Assembly: GCA_900754695.1 (NCBI GenBank) | Contig: CAAEDU010000089.1 | Coordinates: 1-11,764, forward strand | DNA length: 11,764 nucleotides | Direction of reading: 5' to 3' | Source of the DNA: Clostridia bacterium | GTDB lineage: Bacteria; Bacillota; Clostridia; Christensenellales; CAG-917 | Part shown: piece after piece, positions 1-6,580 of the stretch | How the letters are laid out: each line of letters begins with the position of its first letter | Numbering within the stretch: the first letter of the stretch is position 1 | Position numbers and translations under genes: made by a program | Notes under the pieces: model-generated | What the model saw: the letters and a program-made list of their open reading frames with translations, nothing else | Databases searched by the model: none | What the model was told of the DNA's origin: nothing

Positions 1-59
1 GAGCCACTGTCAGGGAGCGGAGCGTACACGGACGTACGTGAGCACCATGACAGTGGCTC
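1..59. repeat. Long inverted repeat downstream of the DUF1508-like gene
   Basis: Bases 1-12 (GAGCCACTGTCA) are perfectly complementary to bases 48-59. This gives a 12-bp stem around a 35-base loop, and the loop holds a smaller GCGTAC/GTACGT stem at 22-39. The structure lies just past the stop of the minus-strand gene ending at 88, so it may act as that transcript's 3' hairpin. No T-run is visible because the window ends here, so a classical intrinsic terminator cannot be claimed. The right arm overlaps the conserved 3' element at 22-91. Confidence 0.6.
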
Positions 60-91
60 TGACAATGCAATTCGCGAAATAGCGCGCTCAG
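22..91 (-). repeat. Conserved 3'-end element, copy A
   Basis: Read on the plus strand, this 70-base stretch has the order GCGTAC, 6 bases, GTACGT, 20 bases, TGAC, 8 bases, TTCGC, one base, AAATAGCG, three bases, TCAG. Copy B at 9455-9526 has the same order and nearly the same spacing (22 bases instead of 20 in the long gap). The last 32 bases, from TGAC to TCAG, match at about 22 positions without gaps. A short hairpin, CGCG-AAATAG-CGCG, lies near the TCAG end. The TCA of the final TCAG is the stop codon of the minus-strand gene ending at 88. Whether it is a mobile palindrome or an RNA element is unknown. Confidence 0.6.
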
Positions 92-999
92 CGAATGACG
101 TCGGTTTGGGCGTAGTATTTAAGATCCCTCATACTCTTCTCCGCATCCACACGGACGGTCTTGGCGGGTCCGATGTAGGTGTTGAGGTTGCGGACGAGCT
201 TGTAGTGATAGTCACCCGCCTCACCCTCGATGGAGAATGCACCGACGAGGACGTGCTTCTTGAAACGCTTGATGGCGTCGACGCAATACTGCTTGCTGGC
301 GTAGTTGTCGCTGGCGTAAAGCAGCTCGCCCTTGGTGGAATAGAGGGTGAAGAAATATTCGTCGCCCTCGTTGCCGATGATGTACTGCCCATAGATCTTG
401 GCGATGTCGAAACCGCTCTTCTGCTCGAGCTCGGGGCGCTTCGCCTTGGGCTTGGAGGTGATGGGAGCGCAGGGAGGCATCACGCGCTTCACGATGGGAG
501 GAGGAGGCGCGGGAAGGTAGGTCTTCTGCACATAGACGGGGGCTTTGCCGGGGAAATAGCAGCCCTCGAGGGGGTCGTAGTAATAGCCGACATACTCACC
601 GTCGTAATTGTCCCAGTTGCCCTGGCGTTCGCTCATGGGGCGGGTGTTGGCGGCGATGGGGTTCTCCTCCGAGAGGACGTAGCGCGTCGCGTCGGAATAG
701 GTTTCGGGTGCGGTCCTGTCGGGCTCGGCGCTGTCATCGGCGAGTGCGGGCACCATATAGCAGGGGCGCTGAGGAGCGGTGGCAGCGGGTGCGGCGACAT
801 ACTGCACGGGTGCCTGAGCCGGGGCAGCCTGAGCGGGCTGCACCTCGGGCGCTTCCACCGTATAACCTGCAAGAGGATCGACATCCGGGTCTTTATGTCT
901 CTTTGCAAAGACCGCGCTGATGATGAGGATGACGACGGCAAAGACCGCCACCAATGCGAGTGCGATGTAGAGGATTATATCGATCATAGAAAGTCCCAT
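88..999 (-). CDS. Membrane-anchored protein with YegP/DUF1508-like C-terminal module
   Basis: The predicted protein has 303 residues. Residues 6-31 form one strong hydrophobic segment followed by a basic KRHKD stop, which suggests an N-terminal membrane anchor. Residues 40-190 are a low-complexity, Pro/Ala-rich linker with an aromatic patch around 137-150 (YVGYYYDPLEGCYFPG). Residues 204-299 resemble two tandem YegP/DUF1508 units: GQYII...YFFTLYSTKGELLYASDNYASK, then YHYKLVRN and a weaker second half. That family is small and of unclear biochemical function. The ATG at 999 was chosen because GGGAG lies 8 bases upstream; an ATG further upstream at 1071 falls inside the promoter -35 box. The gene is monocistronic with its own promoter, and its stop codon lies inside the conserved 3' element. 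The family call rests on pattern recognition only. Confidence 0.8.
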   Translation of the reverse strand: MGLSMIDIILYIALALVAVFAVVILIISAVFAKRHKDPDVDPLAGYTVEAPEVQPAQAAPAQAPVQYVAAPAATAPQRPCYMVPALADDSAEPDRTAPETYSDATRYVLSEENPIAANTRPMSERQGNWDNYDGEYVGYYYDPLEGCYFPGKAPVYVQKTYLPAPPPPIVKRVMPPCAPITSKPKAKRPELEQKSGFDIAKIYGQYIIGNEGDEYFFTLYSTKGELLYASDNYASKQYCVDAIKRFKKHVLVGAFSIEGEAGDYHYKLVRNLNTYIGPAKTVRVDAEKSMRDLKYYAQTDVIR

Positions 1000-1042
1000 A
1001 TTTTCCACTCCCGAAATGCCCGAATATACTCGGGTCATCGAC

Positions 1043-1071
1043 ATTCTACCATATCGCACGCGCGATAGCAA
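1043..1071 (-). promoter_or_regulatory. Sigma-A promoter of the DUF1508-like gene
   Basis: On the minus strand there is TTGCTA (1066-1071), a 17-base spacer and TAGAAT (1043-1048). An A-rich tract at about 1072-1092, directly upstream of the -35 box, could serve as an UP element. Transcription would start near 1036, giving a leader of about 37 bases. A small CCCGA/TCGGG hairpin occupies 1019-1034 within that leader. The spacer contains CGCGCGTGCGATATG, which nearly recurs in the promoter at 7955-7983. Confidence 0.75.
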
Positions 1072-1159
1072 GATTTTTTTAATATTTTAATACTCTCTTA
1101 ATCAATTATCCGAACACATGTCCGAGCAAATGCCCGTCTAAAAGGCGCACGGAGGCGGG

Positions 1160-1185
1160 AAAAACGCCGCGGAAAGAGGCGGGCG
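1160..1185 (-). terminator. Intrinsic terminator after comEC
   Basis: On the minus strand an arm CGCCCGC (1185-1179), a loop of 8 bases and an arm GCGGCG (1170-1165) form a GC-rich stem with one bulged C. TTTTT follows at 1164-1160. It begins 12 bases after the comEC stop codon and lies upstream of the promoter of the next gene. It is therefore a natural end for the six-gene operon. Confidence 0.65.
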
Positions 1186-1196
1186 CCAAGGTACGT

Positions 1197-2939
1197 TCAC
1201 ACCGCAACGGCGACGGAAGCGACGATGAGGAAGAGGACGGCGAGGGCGATGACCGCGACCGCTCTCTCCATCCTTTTCAGGAAGAGATAGCGCGAGAGGA
1301 CGACCTCGGCGGAGAGGGTGCAGACCACTCCCGTGACAGAGACGGCAAAGGGCACGGAAGCGAAGGAGATGCTGCCCACGGCACGCACAAAAGCGGAGAA
1401 CGGGAGCATGACGTAGTCCATCACGCCAACTATGCCGTGAAGACCGGTTATCAGCGCAAACGGGGTGATGATCATCAAAACAAGATAGATAAACACCGTA
1501 TACGGCAAAATGACGATGTTGGAGAGGATGAACAGCGTCTGGATCTTCCCGAAGAAGTACGCGGCTATGGGCATGGAGGTGAGGTTGGCGGCGACGGACA
1601 CGGAGACGGACTCCGCGGCATAGGAAAGCGCGCGTCTCGGGACGCTCTCACGAGGGCTCGCGGAGGGCTTTGCGCTCCTGCTTTTCAAGCGTGATATGCC
1701 CTTCACTTTCCCCTGCTCTTCCGCCGCCTGCTCCGCCTGCTTTTCCGCGACAAGGCGGGCGAGCGGATCCTCCGGGATATCCCCTGCCTGTATGGCGGCG
1801 ATGCCGTGCAATCCCACGGCCGTCTCCTCCGCCCTCGGCGGCGCGGCCCTGTCCACGCCTTTCATGAGGGTGCGCTTGAACGGCTCGGCGAACATCAGGA
1901 TGCCGAAGATGGAGAACACCGAGAGCAGGAAACCGACGTGCATGACGGAGAACGGGCTGAACACGAGGATGATGCTCGCTGCGGCGGCGAGCGAGGAAAG
2001 GCTGTCCTTTTTGAGCCCGAATGCGGAGGCGAAATTGAACACCGCGGTCATCACGAGGGAGCGCACGGCGGGCGGGACGAAATCGCAGAGAGCGACATAC
2101 ACAAGCGAGATCGCGAGCACTATGACGAGAGCGGCTTTCTTGTTGACGCGGAGCTTGCCGAGCAGGAAATAGAGCGCGGTGGAGAGAGCCGTGATGTGCA
2201 GACCGCTGACGGAGAGGACATGCGCGAGACCGCTCGCCTGTATGCTGTCGTAATAGAGATCGTCGATGCTGCGCTGGTCGCCGATGACGAGGGCGCGGGC
2301 GACGGCGGAAGTGTCCGCGTCCGTGTTCTCGTAAAAGAGTTTCGCAACGGCGAGCTGCACTTTGAGGATGGCGTCGGGCTCGCCTGCGGCGAGGAACTCC
2401 GCACTCTCCGCACGGAGGGAGTGATAGGTGCCGCCAAGCGCGTCGGCGGCAAAGAAAGTGTCGAACGCCTCATGCCGCGAGGCGGTGAGGTCGCCTTTGA
2501 GCACCACTATATCGCCCGCGCCGAAATCCGGGACATCCAAGGGCACGCGCACCTCGCACTCCCCTTCCGTGACGACGCCGTCCACGACGAGATCCTCGAC
2601 ATAGAACTCCGCCATGCCGTCCCGCACGATGATGTCGCTCGACACCCGCGCGGTGAATGTGCCCGAACAGTCCTCGACGAGGCGGGAATCATAGACATCC
2701 GCGGCGCCCGTACACGAGAGGAATCCGACAAAGAATGCGAGCGGGAGATATACCGCTCTGCGAAGTTTCCCTTTCAGCGCAAAACTCACCGTAACGACGA
2801 CGGCGAGCAGCAGAGGTATGAGCCTGTAAAGATGAGGGATGGCGTAGAACGCTTCCGCGACAAGGATGCCTGCCGCGAGGAAAAAGGCGAAGAAGCAGAC
2901 GGGTCTGCGGTTGAAGATCCGCCTGCCCTTCACCGTCAT
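1197..2939 (-). CDS. comEC: ComEC/Rec2-type DNA-uptake channel lacking the beta-lactamase domain
   Basis: The predicted polytopic membrane protein has 580 residues. The N-terminal hydrophobic region (about 15-80) and a beta-rich soluble part (about 90-185) fit the DUF4131/OB-like region. The competence domain shows the hallmark GLAHVLSVSGLHI at 237-249, followed by many membrane segments. In ComEC proteins this domain is thought to form the channel that brings single-stranded DNA into the cytoplasm. Two things are odd. A hydrophilic stretch of about 80 residues (360-440), rich in Ala, Glu, Lys and Ser, interrupts the membrane domain. The protein also ends at hydrophobic segment 560-580, with no C-terminal metallo-beta-lactamase domain. 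The ATG at 2939 overlaps the DUF1667 stop as ATGA. No Shine-Dalgarno site precedes it, so it is probably translated by coupling. The open frame continues upstream to 3281, but only as a shadow of DUF1667. Confidence 0.85.
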   Translation of the reverse strand: MTVKGRRIFNRRPVCFFAFFLAAGILVAEAFYAIPHLYRLIPLLLAVVVTVSFALKGKLRRAVYLPLAFFVGFLSCTGAADVYDSRLVEDCSGTFTARVSSDIIVRDGMAEFYVEDLVVDGVVTEGECEVRVPLDVPDFGAGDIVVLKGDLTASRHEAFDTFFAADALGGTYHSLRAESAEFLAAGEPDAILKVQLAVAKLFYENTDADTSAVARALVIGDQRSIDDLYYDSIQASGLAHVLSVSGLHITALSTALYFLLGKLRVNKKAALVIVLAISLVYVALCDFVPPAVRSLVMTAVFNFASAFGLKKDSLSSLAAAASIILVFSPFSVMHVGFLLSVFSIFGILMFAEPFKRTLMKGVDRAAPPRAEETAVGLHGIAAIQAGDIPEDPLARLVAEKQAEQAAEEQGKVKGISRLKSRSAKPSASPRESVPRRALSYAAESVSVSVAANLTSMPIAAYFFGKIQTLFILSNIVILPYTVFIYLVLMIITPFALITGLHGIVGVMDYVMLPFSAFVRAVGSISFASVPFAVSVTGVVCTLSAEVVLSRYLFLKRMERAVAVIALAVLFLIVASVAVAV

Positions 2940-3292
2940 TTTGCGGTGTGAGGTGCGGGGCGCCCCGTGACCACGATGTCCGCGCCGAGACCGAGGACGT
3001 CCCTTTCCGCGACATAGCCTATGTCGGCGCCGACGGGCACGGTGAGGGTGCGCATCCGCTCCAGCACGTCGAACATCCTGCCCTTGGGCACGGGCGCCGA
3101 GGTCTTGACGGGGACGACGCCGCCCTCCGTCGTGCGGACGAGCGTGGTGACCGTGCGGACGGGCGAGGTGTATTCCGACACGCCGTATTCCAGCCCGCGC
3201 TTGCAGGTGTAGCCGCGGACGACGATCTTTCCGTCCTCTTCGTTTATCTCGAGAGGACAGCCCATCGGGCAATTTATGCAAATGGTCTTCAT
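2936..3292 (-). CDS. DUF1667 family Cys4 protein
   Basis: The predicted protein has 118 residues, the usual size for DUF1667 (COG3862-like) proteins. The N-terminus has C5, C8 and C12 in a CxxCxxGC-like arrangement and a fourth cysteine at C30. This suggests an iron-sulfur cluster or zinc site, though none is proven here. The family is typically encoded beside a GlpO-like dehydrogenase and an FAD/NAD oxidoreductase, exactly as here, so a role as a small redox partner or assembly subunit is likely. The start overlaps the upstream stop by 4 bases (ATGA), with GAGG about 8 bases before it. The stop overlaps the comEC start by 4 bases. Confidence 0.85.
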   Translation of the reverse strand: MKTICINCPMGCPLEINEEDGKIVVRGYTCKRGLEYGVSEYTSPVRTVTTLVRTTEGGVVPVKTSAPVPKGRMFDVLERMRTLTVPVGADIGYVAERDVLGLGADIVVTGRPAPHTAK

Positions 3293-4527
3293 AGTTCCAG
3301 CCTCACGACGACGTCGCCGTCGATGTCACTCTTTCGGAGGGTGACCTTCTCCATCTCGCCGGGAGCGACGATCATGCGCTTTTTGCTCCAAAGTGTCCTG
3401 CCGCCGCACTCCGCGACGACCTTGCAGCCCTTGTAGACGTTGTCGGTGCGGAAGAATATCTCCACCTCGCCGTCGCCCGCGTGCACGCGCTGCGGAAGCG
3501 CATAGCGCACCCCCTTGCCTACGGTCACGCCGTAGGTCTTGCCCTCCGTCTTCGGCGCTCTGCCGAGAGCGTAGTCGGCTGCCGCCGCGCCCGCGATCTC
3601 GGACTCGTGCGAGACGTTGTCCACAAGGTCGTGGACGTGCAGCACGTTGCCGCAGGAGAACACCCCGGGCACCGTTGTCATCCTGTTCTCGTCCACCACC
3701 GCGCCGGAAGTCACGCGGCTGAGCTCCACGCCCGACCCCGTGAGGATGTCGTTCTCGGGGATGAGACCGACGGAGAGGAGCAGACAGTCGCATTCGATGA
3801 ATTTTTCCTCGGAAAGGACGGGGCGCCTGTTCTCGTCCACGGGAGCATAATAAAGCCCTTTCATTCTCGGCTTGCCCACCACCCGCGTGACGGTGTGGCT
3901 GTAATCGATGGGGATGCCGAAGTCCTCGAGGCATTGCACGATGTTGCGTTTGAGACCGCCGGAATAAGGCATGAGCTCGACGACTCTCTCGACGTGCGCG
4001 CCCTCAAGGGTCATCCTGCGCGCCATGATGAGACCGATGTCTCCGCTGCCGAGGATGACGATGCGCTTGCCCACGAGATAGCCCTCGATGTTGCACATCT
4101 TCTGCGCCATACCTGCCGTGTATATGCCCGCGGGACGGGTGCCCGCAAGCGCGATCGCGCCCGCCGTGCGTTCTCTGCACCCCATCGCGAGCACCACCGC
4201 GCCCGCATGAAGATGCACGAGACCCTCCTCGGGAGAGAGCGCGACCACTTCGCCGTCACTCCCGACAGAGAGCGCCATCGCGCCGAGCATGACCTCGACG
4301 TTCGTCTCCGCAAGCCTCTTTTCGAAACGGTCGGCGTATTCGGGCCCCGTCAGCTCCTCGCCGAAATAGTGCAGCCCGAAACCCGCGTGTATGCATTGAT
4401 TGAGTATGCCGCCGAGCCGCACATCGCGCTCCAGGAGCAAGACGCTCGCGCCCTTTTTGCTTGCGGCGATCGCCGCCGCCATACCGGCGGGCCCGCCGCC
4501 TATCACCAGCACGTCAAACCTCTTCAT
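3289..4527 (-). CDS. FAD/NAD(P)-dependent oxidoreductase, partner of the GlpO-like enzyme
   Basis: The predicted protein has 412 residues. A Rossmann FAD motif GGGPAG sits at 10-15, followed by E33 at the end of the second strand. A second dinucleotide motif, GSGDIG, lies at 160-165 for NAD(P). The C-terminal FAD segment includes VPGVFSCGNVLHVHD at 286-300. The last 80 or so residues look like a beta-rich extra domain. There is no CxxC redox disulfide of the thioredoxin reductase kind. In known operons this protein accompanies a GlpO-like dehydrogenase and DUF1667, and it probably passes electrons between the substrate flavin and NAD(P). The ATG at 4527 is preceded by AAGGAGG about 8 bases upstream, within the end of the previous gene, giving a 14-base overlap. 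Confidence 0.87.
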   Translation of the reverse strand: MKRFDVLVIGGGPAGMAAAIAASKKGASVLLLERDVRLGGILNQCIHAGFGLHYFGEELTGPEYADRFEKRLAETNVEVMLGAMALSVGSDGEVVALSPEEGLVHLHAGAVVLAMGCRERTAGAIALAGTRPAGIYTAGMAQKMCNIEGYLVGKRIVILGSGDIGLIMARRMTLEGAHVERVVELMPYSGGLKRNIVQCLEDFGIPIDYSHTVTRVVGKPRMKGLYYAPVDENRRPVLSEEKFIECDCLLLSVGLIPENDILTGSGVELSRVTSGAVVDENRMTTVPGVFSCGNVLHVHDLVDNVSHESEIAGAAAADYALGRAPKTEGKTYGVTVGKGVRYALPQRVHAGDGEVEIFFRTDNVYKGCKVVAECGGRTLWSKKRMIVAPGEMEKVTLRKSDIDGDVVVRLEL

Positions 4528-5953
4528 AGTCCGCCTCCTTCACGGCAAGCACGGCTATCTCGGAGTGTCCCGCGCCCTTTCTTATCTCGCGCATGGGGAT
4601 GCCGAGTTCCTCGGAGATGATCTCCATGACGCGGGTGGAACAGAAACCGCCCTGGCATCTGCCCATCCCCGCTCTCACGCGGCGTTTGACGGCGTCCACA
4701 GTCCTCGCCGGCACGGGAGAATGCACCGCGGCGACGATCTCCGCCTCCGTGACCTTCTCGCACCTGCACACGATCTTCCCCCAGCGCGCGTCCTTTTTCA
4801 CAAGCGAGTTGAGTTCCTCCTCGGAAAGCTCCTCGAGCCTCGGACTGCGCTCCGGGACGGCGATGTAGTTCTCCTTGGGCTGAAGCTTGATCCGCGCCCC
4901 CACGAGTTCCTCGACGTACTCCGCGATGGCGGGCGCGCTCGTGAGACCGGGGGAACATATCCCCGCCGTCACGATGAGCCCCTCCACATGCTCGGAGGGC
5001 TGTACGATGAAATCCTCTCCCACAGCCGCGCGCACCCCGCAATAGACGCGGATGCACTTGTTGAACGCGGGGCGGGAATAGGTGAGCGGCACGCTGCGGC
5101 GGATCTCGTCAAGACCCTCCGCGTCCACGGCGGTGTCGTCCTCCTCCGTGGGACGGGAGGTGGGACCGTAGATGACATTGCCGTCCGCGGTCGGCGCCAC
5201 GAGTATGCCCTTGCCCGCCGCCGTGGGCAGCGGGAAGATGACCGTGGAAACATTCTCTCTTTCGGTGTGGTCGAGGACGTAATATTCCCCTTTGCGGAAG
5301 GAGATCCCGAAAGTCTCTGCGCCGAGCATCGCATTGATGCGGGAAGCGCCCGCACCCGCGCAGTTGACGACGAGTTTTGCCGCGAACTCCCCTTTCGGCG
5401 TCTCGGCATAAAACACTCCGTCCCGCTTTTCGAGCGCGGTGACGGGAGCTTCCGTAAGGACATCGACGCCGCCCACCGCCGCCCTGTCCGCAAGCGCGAT
5501 GGCGAGCTGATAGGGCGAGACGACACCCGCCTCCGGCGCATAGAGCGCGGAGACGACGCCATCCGCAAGCATGGGCTCGATCTTGAGCGCCTGCTCCCTT
5601 GTGAGCACTTCCGCCCTGACGCCGTTGAGGTCGGCGCGGCGTTTGAGTTCCGCAATACCGTCCTCTCCGCCCGCGGGCGCCGCGACGAGAGACCCGCACT
5701 TCAATGCGGGCACGGAAAGCTCCTTAGCAAGCTGCCAGACCATGGGGTTGCCGCGCACATTGAAACGCGCCTTCAAAGTGCCGGGTTCGCAGTCGTAGCC
5801 GGCGTGCACGATGCCGCTGTTGGCGCGCGTAGCACCCACGGCAACATCGTCGCCTCCCTCCAAAAGGCAGACGGAAACACGGCTCCGCGCCAGCCTGTCG
5901 GCAACGGCGCAGCCGATGATCCCGCCCCCTATCACTATAATGTCATATGTCAC
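4514..5953 (-). CDS. GlpO/GlpA-like FAD dehydrogenase with BFD-type [2Fe-2S] domain
   Basis: The predicted protein has 479 residues. It starts with an FAD-binding DAO fold (IIVIGGGIIGCAVADRLAR, about 5-23), and ATRANSGIVHAGYD at 41-54 is typical of glycerol-3-phosphate or 2-hydroxyacid dehydrogenases. A C-terminal domain (about 390-450) holds C396, C398, C433 and C438 in a CxC...CQGGFC pattern, which fits a BFD-like [2Fe-2S] cluster. The likely role is oxidation of glycerol-3-phosphate to dihydroxyacetone phosphate, or of a related 2-hydroxy acid. The substrate is not settled, since no glpK or glpF is nearby. The GTG at 5953 was chosen because it directly precedes the FAD motif and has AAGGTGG 3 bases upstream. 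The longer open frame to 6049 overlaps ppa and has no domain support. Confidence 0.85.
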   Translation of the reverse strand: MTYDIIVIGGGIIGCAVADRLARSRVSVCLLEGGDDVAVGATRANSGIVHAGYDCEPGTLKARFNVRGNPMVWQLAKELSVPALKCGSLVAAPAGGEDGIAELKRRADLNGVRAEVLTREQALKIEPMLADGVVSALYAPEAGVVSPYQLAIALADRAAVGGVDVLTEAPVTALEKRDGVFYAETPKGEFAAKLVVNCAGAGASRINAMLGAETFGISFRKGEYYVLDHTERENVSTVIFPLPTAAGKGILVAPTADGNVIYGPTSRPTEEDDTAVDAEGLDEIRRSVPLTYSRPAFNKCIRVYCGVRAAVGEDFIVQPSEHVEGLIVTAGICSPGLTSAPAIAEYVEELVGARIKLQPKENYIAVPERSPRLEELSEEELNSLVKKDARWGKIVCRCEKVTEAEIVAAVHSPVPARTVDAVKRRVRAGMGRCQGGFCSTRVMEIISEELGIPMREIRKGAGHSEIAVLAVKEADYEEV

Positions 5954-5990
5954 GATCCACCTTTTAAGTGCGCAGAACGCGCGATAAAAC

Positions 5991-6521
5991 TCATTTTCCG
6001 AATTTTTTCCTGTACATCTTGATGTTGTCGCGGATGATGAGCTCGGCAAAGGCGCGGTCCTTCACCTGGAAGACCGTGGTGTCCTTGCCCTCGAGCTGCT
6101 TATACACGCGGAAGAAGTGCGAGATCTCGTCCATGATGTGCGGCGGGAGCTCGTCCACTTCCTTATAGATGTTCCAGTTGGGGTCCTTGAAAGGGATGGC
6201 GATGATCTTGTAGTCCATCTCGCCGCCGTCCTGCATCATCACAACGCCGATGGGATAGCACCTCACCGTGGCGAGGGGGACGATGGTCTCGGAGCACAGC
6301 ACCAAAACGTCCAGAGGATCGTTGTCCTCGGAGTAGGTGCGGGGGATGAAACCGTAGTTTGCGGGATAGTGCGTGGAGGTGTAAAGCACGCGGTCGAGGA
6401 TGAGCAACCCCGTATCCTTGTCCAGCTCGTACTTGTTCTTGCTCCCTTTCGGGATCTCGATGACCGCCACGAAATCCGTCGGGGTGATGCGCGACGGATC
6501 GATGTCATGCCATATGCTCAT
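5991..6521 (-). CDS. ppa: Family I inorganic pyrophosphatase
   Basis: The predicted cytoplasmic enzyme has 176 residues, normal for bacterial family I, and splits pyrophosphate into two phosphates. The signature EDNDPLDVLV carries the metal ligands D66, D68 and D71. Other expected active-site residues are visible: E22, K30, E32, R44, Y56, D98, D103 and K105. The start has AAAGGAG 8 bases upstream. It lies 59 bases after the M20 peptidase stop and 37 bases before the GlpO-like start. No terminator is seen in either gap, so it is probably co-transcribed with both. The only structure in the upstream gap is a small GGCGC-GGT-GCGCC hairpin at 6541-6553. Confidence 0.95.
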   Translation of the reverse strand: MSIWHDIDPSRITPTDFVAVIEIPKGSKNKYELDKDTGLLILDRVLYTSTHYPANYGFIPRTYSEDNDPLDVLVLCSETIVPLATVRCYPIGVVMMQDGGEMDYKIIAIPFKDPNWNIYKEVDELPPHIMDEISHFFRVYKQLEGKDTTVFQVKDRAFAELIIRDNIKMYRKKFGK

Positions 6522-6580
6522 GTGTCTCTCTCCTTTTCCGGGCGCGGTGCGCCTGCCTGTTTGCGGATGTGTCTCGCTGC

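Noticed and set aside
1806..2951. Plus-strand open frame (381 codons) opposite comEC
   Set aside because: It is highly charged low-complexity sequence, and the ComEC signature lies on the other strand.
2940..3281. N-terminal extension of the comEC frame up to 3281
   Set aside because: It overlaps the whole DUF1667 gene in another frame and reads as Arg/His-rich sequence. The ATGA-overlap start at 2939 gives a normal hydrophobic N-terminus.
4400..6022. Plus-strand open frame (540 codons) antisense to the GlpO-like gene
   Set aside because: It is rich in His, Arg and Asp with no recognisable domain, and it lies opposite a gene with clear FAD and [2Fe-2S] motifs.
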